DNA of 64,000 nt from positions 1-64,000 of the forward strand of contig SGZV01000004.1 of the NCBI GenBank assembly GCA_004321805.1. The letters are read 5' to 3'. Positions 48,829 through 58,881 of this stretch are shown here, piece by piece. Position numbers and translations under genes: made by a program. The stretch comes from an alpha proteobacterium HIMB59. GTDB taxonomy: Bacteria > Pseudomonadota > Alphaproteobacteria > HIMB59. The notes beneath the pieces are model-generated. The model worked only from the letters and a program-made list of their open reading frames with translations, was not told where the DNA came from and ran no database searches. Within the stretch, counting starts at the first letter, position 1, and every line of letters begins with the position of its first letter.

Positions 48829-50157
48829 ATGACTACTGCATCAAAACACCCAGAAACACTTGCTCTTCATGGAGGAAGTTATCGTAAAGATCCAGCTACT
48901 AATTCTGTAGCAGTTCCTATTTATCAAACTACATCTTATGAGTTCAATTCTGTTGAACATGCGGGTAATTTGTTTTCCCTAAAAGATTTGGGAAATATTT
49001 ACTCACGTATTATGAATCCTACTAACGCTGTACTTGAAGAAAGATTAGCAGCTATTGAAGGTGGCACTGTTGCTCTAGCGCTCAGTTCAGGACAAGCTGC
49101 TTCCGCTTTTAGTATTCAAAACGTTGCCCAAGCTGGAGATAATATTGTTTGTTCGACAGATATTTATGGTGGAACATGGAATTTATTTAATAACACCCTA
49201 AGAGCCCAAGGTATTGATGTCAGGTTTGCTGACCCTTCTGATCCTGAAAATTTTAGAAAATTAACAGACGATAAAACCAGAGCTTTTTATGCTGAAACAT
49301 TACCTAATCCTAAATTGACAGTATTTCCAATAGAGGAAGTTGCAAATATAGGAAGATCTTTAGGAATACCTTTAATTGTTGACAACACAGCTGCTCCTTT
49401 AAGCTGTAAACCTTTTGACTATGGAGCTGCAGTTGTTGTTCATTCTTTGACAAAATGGATAGGAGGGCATGGAACTTCCGTTGGTGGTGCTATAATTGAT
49501 GGTGCTAACTTTGATTGGACAAAATTTCCTGAACGTCAACCAAATTTCAATCAACCTGATCCAAGTTATTGGGGATGGGTTTTAGGGAAAGTAGTTCCAG
49601 AAGTACTTGGAGCAAATATAGCTTATGCTGTTAGAGCTAGATTCGTCTTACTCAGAGATTTAGGATCAGCAATATCACCTAATAATGCATTTAATATTAT
49701 TCAAGGATTAGAAACACTTCCTTTAAGAATAAAACAACATAATGCTAACGCATTAGAAGTTGCGAATTTTTTAAAAAGTCACGAACAAGTATCAAAAGTG
49801 GTATTTCCTAAATTTGCTCAGGGTAAAACAAAAGAAAATGCTGAAAAATACCTCAATGGTAATTATGGATCAATGATTGGTATTGAAGTGAAAAATGGCG
49901 TAGAGGGAGGCAAAGCATTTATTGATGCTCTACAATTACACTATCATGTAGCTAATATCGGCGATGCTAGAAGTCTTGCAATTCACCCTGCTTCTACAAC
50001 TCATTCACAATTAACGCCAGAAGAACAATTAAAAGCTGGAGTAACACCAGGTTACGTTAGGTTATGTGTTGGCCTAGAGCATGTTGAAGACATAATTAAT
50101 GACTTGAAAACTGGTCTTGATGCTGCAAGTAAAGCAAGTAAATCACAAGCTGCATAA
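48829..50157 (+). CDS. metY: O-acetylhomoserine sulfhydrylase
   Basis: VHSLTKWIGGHGTSVGGAIIDGANFDW; family-typical N- and C-termini. Confidence 0.95.
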   Translation: MTTASKHPETLALHGGSYRKDPATNSVAVPIYQTTSYEFNSVEHAGNLFSLKDLGNIYSRIMNPTNAVLEERLAAIEGGTVALALSSGQAASAFSIQNVAQAGDNIVCSTDIYGGTWNLFNNTLRAQGIDVRFADPSDPENFRKLTDDKTRAFYAETLPNPKLTVFPIEEVANIGRSLGIPLIVDNTAAPLSCKPFDYGAAVVVHSLTKWIGGHGTSVGGAIIDGANFDWTKFPERQPNFNQPDPSYWGWVLGKVVPEVLGANIAYAVRARFVLLRDLGSAISPNNAFNIIQGLETLPLRIKQHNANALEVANFLKSHEQVSKVVFPKFAQGKTKENAEKYLNGNYGSMIGIEVKNGVEGGKAFIDALQLHYHVANIGDARSLAIHPASTTHSQLTPEEQLKAGVTPGYVRLCVGLEHVEDIINDLKTGLDAASKASKSQAA

Positions 50158-50190
50158 AGATTAGAAAAAAGAAGTATCCTCTTTTTTTTG

Positions 50191-50242
50191 ATGCCAGGGC
50201 ACAGCACTACTCCTCATGATTAAAAGCTGTGCCCTTTTGCAT
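50191..50242 (+). terminator. Intrinsic terminator after metY
   Basis: GGGCACAGC (50197-50205) / GCTGTGCCC (50226-50234), then TTTT; outer ATGC/GCAT. Confidence 0.82.
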
Positions 50243-50268
50243 TTTTATAAATAGTTTATATTAAATCC

Positions 50269-51180
50269 GTGCAGATTAAATATGAACAACCTTTTGTTTG
50301 CGAAAATTCTTATAAAAGTATTTTAGGCCAAAGACCACTTTGGGACTGGAGGCAAGACAAACTTCTATGGATAGACATTCATGAAAATAAAATTATTGAA
50401 ACGGATCAAGATATTCAAAAAGAAAATTTCTACTTAGTACCTGAAGGAATAACTAATATTTTACTTCAAGATAATGAAAATTATCTTATGAGCTCTGCTG
50501 ACTCATTATTTTCTTTACATTCTTCTATATCTAAAAAACAACTTCTTACAAAAATAAATTTTAAAAATAACAAAGATAGAATTAATGATGCTGATATCGA
50601 TATCAACGGACAAATTTGGATTTCAACAATGGACACCCAGCAGCAATCTGAGACGGGTATGGTAATTGGATATAATTCTAATTTTGATCCTATTTTCCAA
50701 GATGAATCATATATTATCTCAAATGGGCCTATATTTGACTATGAAAGAAATATTGGTTACGTAACAGACTCTATCAAAAGAATAATTTACAGTTTTTCTA
50801 TGAATGATATTTCATCTAGTGGATTTCAAAAAAAAATATTTCTTTCACTGAATAATGTTGATGGAAACCCTGATGGCATGGCAGTTGATAGAAATGGTAA
50901 CTTATGGGTAGCAATGTGGGGCAGTGGAAAGGTATGTTGTTTTGATAAAAGTTCAAATTTGAAACTCATTCTTCAGTTACCAGTATCAAAGGTTACTAGC
51001 TGTGCTTTTGGTGGATCAAATTTAAATGAATTGTATATAACTACCGCATCTATAGGTTTAAATGATATTGAAGCTGAAAGACAACCACATGCTGGAAAAA
51101 TATTTAAATTTATAACACAAGAACAAGGGTACGCTTCAAATTGTTATAGATCTGAAAACATCTCAAATTTGTACCATTAA
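50269..51180 (+). CDS. SMP-30/gluconolactonase/LRE family protein
   Basis: LGQRPLWDWRQDKLLWIDI, RINDADIDINGQIWISTMD, GNPDGMAVDRNGNLWVAMWGSGKV; GTG start. Confidence 0.93.
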   Translation: MQIKYEQPFVCENSYKSILGQRPLWDWRQDKLLWIDIHENKIIETDQDIQKENFYLVPEGITNILLQDNENYLMSSADSLFSLHSSISKKQLLTKINFKNNKDRINDADIDINGQIWISTMDTQQQSETGMVIGYNSNFDPIFQDESYIISNGPIFDYERNIGYVTDSIKRIIYSFSMNDISSSGFQKKIFLSLNNVDGNPDGMAVDRNGNLWVAMWGSGKVCCFDKSSNLKLILQLPVSKVTSCAFGGSNLNELYITTASIGLNDIEAERQPHAGKIFKFITQEQGYASNCYRSENISNLYH

Positions 51181-51181
51181 T

Positions 51182-51400
51182 ATGAAATTTAGCGTTTCAC
51201 AAATTAGCGATATTATACAAATGGCCTGGGATGATCAAACAGATTTCAGCCATATTACAAAGATTTATAATATTGATGAAGGTGAAGTAAAAAAAATTAT
51301 GAAGAAAAATATAAAAAATAAGAGCTATAAAATATGGAGAGAGAGAATATCTAGGCGCAGTGCTCAAAAATCTCAATTAAAAGGAAAAGAAAATGCCTAA
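51182..51400 (+). CDS. DUF2805 / TIGR03643-type small protein
   Basis: IIQMAWDDQTDFSHITKIYNIDEGEVKKIMKKN...WRERISRR. Confidence 0.75.
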   Translation: MKFSVSQISDIIQMAWDDQTDFSHITKIYNIDEGEVKKIMKKNIKNKSYKIWRERISRRSAQKSQLKGKENA

Positions 51401-51857
51401 AGCTATTTTTGGTGCTGGTTGTTTTTGGGGGGTGGAAAAAAAATTTTCAGAAGTTAAAGGGGTCATTGCAACTGAGGTCGGATATTCACAAGGTAAATCT
51501 TCAAAAACCTCTTATGAAGAAGTTTGTTCTGGTAATACGGACCATGTTGAAGTTGTCATGGTTACCTTTGATGATCAGATTATAAGTTATGAAAATTTAA
51601 TTGACTTTTTTTATCAAATTCATGACCCAACTACACTTAATCAACAGGGCCCAGATAAAGGAACCCAGTATCGATCGTTATTAGGATGTTATGACGAGGA
51701 CCAGATTAGTATTGCTAAAGAGAAAACAAAAAATTTAAATCTTTCAAAATTTCAGAATGCTATCACCACAACTATTGAAACTGTTATTAATTATTGTCCT
51801 GCAGAAGACTACCATCAAAAATATATTGAAAAAAAATACTCTTTTTTAAATCTTTAA
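51393..51857 (+). CDS. msrA: Peptide-methionine (S)-S-oxide reductase
   Basis: FGAGCFWGVEKKF; EDYHQKY. Confidence 0.97.
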   Translation: MPKAIFGAGCFWGVEKKFSEVKGVIATEVGYSQGKSSKTSYEEVCSGNTDHVEVVMVTFDDQIISYENLIDFFYQIHDPTTLNQQGPDKGTQYRSLLGCYDEDQISIAKEKTKNLNLSKFQNAITTTIETVINYCPAEDYHQKYIEKKYSFLNL

Positions 51858-51860
51858 ATT

Positions 51861-52487
51861 TTATATTGGCGAGTAAGGATAAATAATTTTAGGAAATCTA
51901 TTATTACCCTTTTTATCAAATACTCTATTTTTAAAATAATTTGACTCAAGTTTCACGGGCCCAATTACTCGATTTTTAATAAATTTAAATTCCTTTTTTT
52001 TTAATAATTTATTAACTCCATTGCCTATTAGTAAATAATCATCCTTAAGTAAATGCACAAGATCATTATCAATTAGCATTGTACGAGTTTTACCAATTAG
52101 CCTCCCATTAGGGTTAATTTTTTGTATTGCAAGGTCTCTACGATTAGTATCGACAATGCATAAAATATCTTTTTTAACTTTTTTACTCAGCCCTAAAAAA
52201 AAATGTTCAAATATTGAATAACTAAATATCTTAACTGCATGATTTATAAAATATCCCTTGGCTAAAGCGTGACAGTTTCTTATAGCAGTAAAGCGAGCAG
52301 GCCCTTTATTTAAATGAAGAAAGCTAATGTTTTCAGGTAAAATATGGGTTTGCTTGACCATCTGTCTTAACAGATTAGATAAAACTTTTTCATGTCCAAA
52401 CTCACAGCTTTGTCCTTTGTTCCAAATGATTTTTTTCTTTTTAAATAAAGTAATTGAACAGTATGATAGTGAACTATCGATGCCCAT
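51861..52487 (-). CDS. Divergent TsaB-like protein (t6A biosynthesis, actin-like fold)
   Basis: LEMGIDSSLSYCSITLF start; degenerate GPARFTAIRNCHALAKG where TsaB has GPGSFTGIR; alternative start 52514. Confidence 0.65.
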   Translation of the reverse strand: MGIDSSLSYCSITLFKKKKIIWNKGQSCEFGHEKVLSNLLRQMVKQTHILPENISFLHLNKGPARFTAIRNCHALAKGYFINHAVKIFSYSIFEHFFLGLSKKVKKDILCIVDTNRRDLAIQKINPNGRLIGKTRTMLIDNDLVHLLKDDYLLIGNGVNKLLKKKEFKFIKNRVIGPVKLESNYFKNRVFDKKGNNRFPKIIYPYSPI

Positions 52488-53481
52488 TTCTAAATTATTA
52501 AGTTTATTGACCATATTGTTTTCTTTATATGCAGGTTCTCAATCTATATCCTACGCAACAACACTCAATGATACAATTCCTAATAACTTATTAATGTATC
52601 ATCGCTTTGGCGAGTCTAAATACCCATCAACTAATACAACTACAGAACAAGTAGAACAACACCTCTCATATCTAAAAGATAAAAACTTTAATTTTATTTT
52701 TGCTAAAGACTTATTAAATCTTGAAGTGCTCTCTACAAAGACAATTTCAATTACAGTCGATGATGCGTATTTATCTTTTTATGAAGTAGGTCTTCCTATC
52801 TTTGAAAAATTTAATATTCCTGTAACGCTCTTTCTCAATACAGAAAATGTTGGTGGAAATAATTATATGAGCTGGAGTCAACTTAAAGAAACATTAAATA
52901 GAGGGGTAGATATCCAAAATCATACCCATTCTCATTCAAGTCTTAGTTTATTGACTGATGAAGAAATCATAAACGAGATCGAAAAGTCACAATCACTAAT
53001 TTTCGATAATCTTGGTATTGTTCCTAATTTATTCGCATATCCTTTTGGTGAAAATAGCTTGAAAGCACAAAAAATTGTTTCAGAGTATTTTGATGCTGCT
53101 TTTGGTCAGCACTCTGGTGCCTTTTCAATAGATCAAAAGTATTACATCCCAAGGTTTCCATTAAATGAGAATTACGGGTCTCTTGATCGAATTAGAGATG
53201 CTGCAAATGCATTACCTTTCTCTAATGCTTCGTTGCTTCCTATCGATCCTCATTTAAATCCGGCTACTAATCGTTTTGTTTTAAACTTAGCTGAGGGAAC
53301 ACAGGGGGTTAATTGTTTTATTAGTGATTTTCAAGGCTCTATTGAAAAAACATTTACTACTTTAGAAGATAAATTATTAATTGAACTTGATCGGATGCCT
53401 GTCAAAGGACGACTCAGGTTTAATTGTACAAAAGTAAATGAGGGCGTTTATTGGTACGGTTTTCAGTACGTAATTAATTAA
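52480..53481 (+). CDS. Polysaccharide deacetylase family protein, exported
   Basis: MYHRFGE, ISITVDDAY, QNHTHSHSSL; signal peptide from ATG 52480 (alternative TTG further in). Confidence 0.9.
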   Translation: MPISKLLSLLTILFSLYAGSQSISYATTLNDTIPNNLLMYHRFGESKYPSTNTTTEQVEQHLSYLKDKNFNFIFAKDLLNLEVLSTKTISITVDDAYLSFYEVGLPIFEKFNIPVTLFLNTENVGGNNYMSWSQLKETLNRGVDIQNHTHSHSSLSLLTDEEIINEIEKSQSLIFDNLGIVPNLFAYPFGENSLKAQKIVSEYFDAAFGQHSGAFSIDQKYYIPRFPLNENYGSLDRIRDAANALPFSNASLLPIDPHLNPATNRFVLNLAEGTQGVNCFISDFQGSIEKTFTTLEDKLLIELDRMPVKGRLRFNCTKVNEGVYWYGFQYVIN

Positions 53482-54311
53482 TATTCGAATCTGTCAAATT
53501 CTCTTAATTTATTTGACTCAATTATCATCTCTAATTTTTCAACATAAGCATCACCTATTTCAGCATATGCTGCTAAGAATTTTACTTTTGCACTAATGGG
53601 ATCAGTATATTGAACTCTTTCAGCAATACGACGCACAACTCGAAAACTATAATATGCCGGATGGGTATTGATGTTATGCATGTATGCCTGAACGCTATTT
53701 TGTAAACTTTCAAATTTTAAAACTGCATGACTTTTATCTTCATCACGGTCTTCCGGAATAATGCCTCTTTGCTCATTTGTTGTCCATTGCCCATATAGGG
53801 CATTACCCTCGAGTGCAAAACGAGATTGACCCCATCCACTTTCAATAATTGCTTGACCTAGAGCAAGAGAAGTAGGAATGATATTTATTCTTTGCTTTAA
53901 TTTTTTAAAGAGCGAAAGATTAATCAAACTATAATCGAGTTTATATTTTTTAGACAAACGAATAACTTCATTTTTTTCATTTTCATTAAGCTCTGCACGT
54001 TTGAATTTTTTTTCTATATTCATTATCATTTCACGATCCTCTAGAATTAAGGTGTTAGACTCGTATATGATTGGAAGAACAGTTAAATAAAATAATTTTT
54101 TTTTTGTAGGTACGTCTACTAATTCATCAAAATCAGAGGGCAGGTGTTGAAGAGTTGGAAGATAGTTTAACTTTTCTGTTGTGATCGTTTCGGGTGAAAA
54201 ATTATTTTTCTTATAATAAATGTGTAATTCTTTCCAGCTATTAAATCCTTGTGCATTCACCAAAGGGCTTAAAAATATTCCAAATAAAAAAATAAAAAGT
54301 TTATGCTTCAA
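53478..54311 (-). CDS. Bax-like glucosaminidase domain protein
   Basis: Signal peptide; ALGQAIIESGWGQSRFALEGNALYGQWT. Confidence 0.88.
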   Translation of the reverse strand: MKHKLFIFLFGIFLSPLVNAQGFNSWKELHIYYKKNNFSPETITTEKLNYLPTLQHLPSDFDELVDVPTKKKLFYLTVLPIIYESNTLILEDREMIMNIEKKFKRAELNENEKNEVIRLSKKYKLDYSLINLSLFKKLKQRINIIPTSLALGQAIIESGWGQSRFALEGNALYGQWTTNEQRGIIPEDRDEDKSHAVLKFESLQNSVQAYMHNINTHPAYYSFRVVRRIAERVQYTDPISAKVKFLAAYAEIGDAYVEKLEMIIESNKLREFDRFEY

Positions 54312-54858
54312 CGGGGCGAACTTCTCGAATTTCAGGAATATAATGCTTTAACATATTTTCAATCCCCATTTTCAAAGTTGCCGTTGAACTGGGACAGCCT
54401 TGACATGCGCCTTGCATTTGAAGAAAGACTATTCCCTCATTGTATTTGTCAAATATAATATCCCCGCCATCCATAGCTACCGCTGGTCGAACTTTTGTGT
54501 CTAAAAGTTCTTTAATTTTTTTTACAACATCACTATCATTTTCATCATAAGTGTGCTCAGTTCGTGCTGCTTGTTCAGATATAACTGGTTTATTCATAGT
54601 GAAGTGTTCAATAATGCAGCCCAATATAGCTGGTTTCATTAATGTCCAGTCATTTGCCTCAGCTTTGGTGATTGTAATAAAATCTGAACCAAAAAAGACA
54701 CTTTCTACCCCTTTTATATGAAAAAGATTGATAGCTAATGGAGAATTGCTAGCAGATTCTTCATTTTGAAAAAAAATAGTCCCTTCCTTCATCACTTCTT
54801 GCCCTGGTAAGAACTTCAAAGTGGCGGGATTAGGTGTGGGTTCAGTTTGTACAAACAT
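54301..54858 (-). CDS. NifU/NFU1-type iron-sulfur scaffold protein
   Basis: N-terminal NFU domain TEPTPNPATLKFLPG; CQGCPSST. Confidence 0.95.
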   Translation of the reverse strand: MFVQTEPTPNPATLKFLPGQEVMKEGTIFFQNEESASNSPLAINLFHIKGVESVFFGSDFITITKAEANDWTLMKPAILGCIIEHFTMNKPVISEQAARTEHTYDENDSDVVKKIKELLDTKVRPAVAMDGGDIIFDKYNEGIVFLQMQGACQGCPSSTATLKMGIENMLKHYIPEIREVRPVEA

Positions 54859-54908
54859 TGTTTCTTATAATATGACTTTTAATTACGAAAATTCAAGACA
54901 TGTAGTTT

Positions 54909-55913
54909 TTATTTAAAACCAACGATTTTATAGACATCCTCAATAATTGGATTGGCTATGTTAGTTGCCTTTTGTGTTCCATCTTTCAATATAGCATCTA
55001 ATTCATCTTTGTTATTTAAAAGGTTTTTAATCTCTGTTCTCATGGGTTTGATAATCTGAATGAGGCTTTCTGCTAAATCTTTTTTTAATAATGAATATTC
55101 TTTTCCAGAGTAATTTTGAAGTGTCTTATCAACGCTTTGATTTAAACAAGCAGATAAAATATTGATCAGATTTAAACATTCTGGTTTATCTTGTAAGTCC
55201 TTAGAAGACTCAGGAATTAATTCTGAGTCTGATTTGGCTTTTTTAATTTTAGATGCTATGGATTCATCTTCATCAGTTAAAAGAATTCTTGAAAAATCAG
55301 ATGGGTCTGACTTTGACATTTTTTTTGTTCCATCTCTTAAGCTCATTACTCTAGTTGCATTGCCGTAAATCAGAGGTTCAGGTTGTGGAAAATAATTGAC
55401 ACCAAAATCATTATTAAATTTTTGAGCAATATCTCTTGATAATTCTAAATGTTGTTTTTGATCATCTCCAACAGGTACATGCGTGGCTAAATAGGCAAGG
55501 ATATCTGCAGCCATTAGATTAGGATAAACCATTAACCCAACACTTACATTTTCTCTATTTTTTCCTGCCTTATCTTTAAATTGAGTCATACGATTTAACC
55601 AGCCAATACGACTTACACAATTAAAAACCCAGGCTAATTGTGAATGGGCCGCCACACTGGATTGTTGGAAAATAATTTGTTTCTTATAATCTACGCCTGC
55701 TGCAATAAAAGATGCCAAGACCTCTAGAATATTAGATCGAAGTTCCACTGGATTTTGTTCAACAGTGATAGCGTGTTGATCTACAACACAATAGATACAA
55801 TTGTATTTGTTTTGAAGTTCGACAAAATTTTTAATTGCACCTAAATAGTTTCCTAAGTGTAGTGTTCCAGTTGGCTGGACTCCAGAAAACACTCTTTCTT
55901 GAAATTTTGTCAT
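54909..55913 (-). CDS. trpS: Tryptophanyl-tRNA synthetase
   Basis: [23 protein letters not shown]. Confidence 0.98.
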   Translation of the reverse strand: MTKFQERVFSGVQPTGTLHLGNYLGAIKNFVELQNKYNCIYCVVDQHAITVEQNPVELRSNILEVLASFIAAGVDYKKQIIFQQSSVAAHSQLAWVFNCVSRIGWLNRMTQFKDKAGKNRENVSVGLMVYPNLMAADILAYLATHVPVGDDQKQHLELSRDIAQKFNNDFGVNYFPQPEPLIYGNATRVMSLRDGTKKMSKSDPSDFSRILLTDEDESIASKIKKAKSDSELIPESSKDLQDKPECLNLINILSACLNQSVDKTLQNYSGKEYSLLKKDLAESLIQIIKPMRTEIKNLLNNKDELDAILKDGTQKATNIANPIIEDVYKIVGFK

Positions 55914-55956
55914 AACAAATAATTGATATCAGATTAATAGCTTTATTCCAGTAAGT

Positions 55957-56283
55957 TCACTTAGCGTTCCTTTCCCAATAAATAAGCGCTTCATTTTGAT
56001 CAGGCAAGCCCGATGTTTCATAATGACAAGTTTTTCCCTCTCCTAATTTTTCAAAAATATCGATAGCTTTTTGATGTGCTGGTGAATACACATATTCCAT
56101 CATACATTCCCTCTTATCCCATGCAGTAATTGTATGAAAATAGCCCTTATTTTGAAATGAATGTCCATGTAAATTACCTTTACTGAATAATGCTTTTTTC
56201 ATTAAAGGCCCTGATAAGGATAAAAAATGAATTTTTTTAAGTAAATTGAAAGGTTTCAGTCCAGTAATTGCTACAATCATCAA
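55957..56283 (-). CDS. Small dimeric alpha-beta barrel-like protein
   Basis: GNLHGHSFQNKGYFHTITAWDKRECMMEYVYSPAHQKAI pattern. Confidence 0.5.
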   Translation of the reverse strand: MMIVAITGLKPFNLLKKIHFLSLSGPLMKKALFSKGNLHGHSFQNKGYFHTITAWDKRECMMEYVYSPAHQKAIDIFEKLGEGKTCHYETSGLPDQNEALIYWERNAK

Positions 56284-58832
56284 AGAATTTTAATTAATTG
56301 TTTCTCTAAGGATTTAATTAGATTTGCATCTTTAATTTTTTTATTTTTGATATCAGTAATTTGAAATGTATCAAAAATTTTTTCACCATATGTTGAAATT
56401 TTTGCTGATTGAACACTCACATGATTTTTATGGAAAATGTTCAGTATATCCATTAGTAAACCTTTGCGATCTCCAGATAGAATTTGATAGGTAGTTACAT
56501 TTTTACTCATCTTATTATCTACAGTAATTTTAGGTAAAACTTCTAATTTAGATTTGATGTTGAGCAAATCAGAGACAACTTCAATTTCTAATCCCTCTAC
56601 ACTAGCAATTAAATTTTGAACAAGTCTATTTTGTTCATTTTTTTCTTTTAGGGCTTTTTGTGCAGAATTACAGACCCAAAAAACATCAATGACATCATTA
56701 TTATTTAATGAAATGACCCTAGAACCTAAAATATTAATTTGAGAAAAACTTAATCCTTGGACAATATCTTTTAAAATCCCTGATCTATTATTACATATTA
56801 CAACTATCGCACTATACTCATTATTTTCATAATTTAAAAAATTAACTTCAATTGATTTTTTATTATCTGAATATTTTTTATAAAATTTAAATATATCGAT
56901 GATCATTCTAGATGAAAAAGCTTCCCAAAAAAGAGAAGGTAGCTCTGACATATTTTTTTGAATAAAACTATTCATAGACTTGTCAACGTTTCTTAAAACA
57001 TTTGTTTTTATAGAGTCTTGAACGGCAGAGGAGTATGAAATTGTATCAAGTCCTCTTTGTAAAAAATCTCGAGAATTATATAAAAGACTTCTCAGCAAAC
57101 TAATTCGCCATTCGTTTAAAATATTTGGGCCTACGGCCGCGATATCACATAAAGTAAAAAGAAATAAAGAGTTAATTTTTTCAGGCGTATTAGCTATCGA
57201 TGTAAATGAAGCAATGACATCAGGGTCTTGAGGATCATTTTTAAATGCAATATCGCTCATTAATAGATGATTTTCTATGAGCCACAGTACCATCTCTTGA
57301 TCTTCATCTCGCAAAGGCAATCTTTTAAAAATCTTTTCTGTTAATTCTTTGCCATAGATGGAATGGCTTTTAGGCCCCTTTTTACCAATATCATGAAAAA
57401 GTAAGGCTACATGAAGTGCAAATTTGAGGCTTATTCTGCTATAAATTTCCTTATAAAAAGATTGTTTCTTTAGCTCATTTAGATGATACAGAGTTAATAG
57501 TAAGTGTTCATCTGTAGTATAATGATGATAAATATCAAATTGTACTTGCCCCCATACTCTTCCAAACTCAGGGAACAGCTCACTTAAAATTTTTGTATCA
57601 TTGAGGTTTCTTAGGACATGAATGGGATTTTTTTTGGAAACTATAATATCAACTAATGTTTGATACTGTTCAGTATTGATTGACTTTTTAATTACCTTCT
57701 TTTTCTCCTCTACTGTTTTTAAAAAAAATGGATGTATAAATAAGTTATAATTGAGAGATGTTTCAAAAACACTTATCCAATTTTTAAGGAAGTTTTTAGA
57801 TTCATAATTTTTTAAATGCAGAAAACCTTTTTCGACTACAAATTGTTTTCCAAGTGGTTTGGTTCGTGTTGGTTTACTTTTGTATATGGTTTTGATAATT
57901 AAATCTTCAGGTAGTTTTGAATAAAAAGTATTAAGTAGTGATTCAATTTTTGCAATGTTTACAAACAAGTGCTTCATAAATCTCTCGACACCTTTTTCTT
58001 TTTTTGCATTTCGATATGAAAGTTTTTTTGAAATCTTTAATTGATTTTCTATTGACAGGGTATCGCCTTTATTATCATTGAATAGATGAATAAAAGCTCT
58101 AACAGTTAATAAAAATTTCCATGCTGTTCTTAATTCTTTTATTTCCTTAGATGTAAAAATATTTATTTGAGATAAATCCTCTAGCTTATTTATGTTAAAC
58201 ATAAAAATTGAAATCCACAAAATAGTATGGATATCTCTTAGTCCCCCAATTCCTTCTTTAATTTGAGGCTCTAAATTACTTTTAATGCCTAAATAATATT
58301 CATGTCGATCTACTAGTTCGAATAATTTTTTCTCACTTAATTTTAATGTATTCAATTTTCCTATTAGAATTTTTATAGATCTTACAAATTCGCCATATTG
58401 TTCATAATCTCCAATTAAATGGCGTGACTCTGCAAACTTGGTTACAGTTTTGATGTCTTTTTTAGAATCAATAATTGCTTGTTTGATAGTTAAAAAAGAT
58501 ATTCCAACTTCTAGCCCCAAGTCCCAAAGTGAGTTGTTGAGAGCAGTGATAAATTCACGAATATTTTTATTCGACTTTTGATAAAGAAATAATAAATCCA
58601 CATCGCTTTTTGGCGACAAGTCTTGTCTCCCGTACCCTCCAACTGCTATTAATGAAAAATTTGAGACAGGGGAATGGTTGAGAATTTCTTTGACTAATGC
58701 TTTAACTATTCGATCGACTAATTGTGTATGATTTTTATTAAAATTTACTCCATCGTTGCTTTTAATAAGTGCATCAAAGAGTTTTTCTCTTTCATTTAGG
58801 TACTTTTTTTTGAGTTCTAGGGCTTTTTTCAT
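56280..58832 (-). CDS. glnD: [Protein-PII] uridylyltransferase / uridylyl-removing enzyme
   Basis: GGYGRQDLSPKSDVDLLFLY NT motif; HD LLFHDIGKKGPKSHS; two C-terminal ACT domains. Confidence 0.97.
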   Translation of the reverse strand: MKKALELKKKYLNEREKLFDALIKSNDGVNFNKNHTQLVDRIVKALVKEILNHSPVSNFSLIAVGGYGRQDLSPKSDVDLLFLYQKSNKNIREFITALNNSLWDLGLEVGISFLTIKQAIIDSKKDIKTVTKFAESRHLIGDYEQYGEFVRSIKILIGKLNTLKLSEKKLFELVDRHEYYLGIKSNLEPQIKEGIGGLRDIHTILWISIFMFNINKLEDLSQINIFTSKEIKELRTAWKFLLTVRAFIHLFNDNKGDTLSIENQLKISKKLSYRNAKKEKGVERFMKHLFVNIAKIESLLNTFYSKLPEDLIIKTIYKSKPTRTKPLGKQFVVEKGFLHLKNYESKNFLKNWISVFETSLNYNLFIHPFFLKTVEEKKKVIKKSINTEQYQTLVDIIVSKKNPIHVLRNLNDTKILSELFPEFGRVWGQVQFDIYHHYTTDEHLLLTLYHLNELKKQSFYKEIYSRISLKFALHVALLFHDIGKKGPKSHSIYGKELTEKIFKRLPLRDEDQEMVLWLIENHLLMSDIAFKNDPQDPDVIASFTSIANTPEKINSLFLFTLCDIAAVGPNILNEWRISLLRSLLYNSRDFLQRGLDTISYSSAVQDSIKTNVLRNVDKSMNSFIQKNMSELPSLFWEAFSSRMIIDIFKFYKKYSDNKKSIEVNFLNYENNEYSAIVVICNNRSGILKDIVQGLSFSQINILGSRVISLNNNDVIDVFWVCNSAQKALKEKNEQNRLVQNLIASVEGLEIEVVSDLLNIKSKLEVLPKITVDNKMSKNVTTYQILSGDRKGLLMDILNIFHKNHVSVQSAKISTYGEKIFDTFQITDIKNKKIKDANLIKSLEKQLIKIL

Positions 58833-58881
58833 TAATAAATATTTAACACTTATTATATCTAATAAAAATGAGAATCACATT

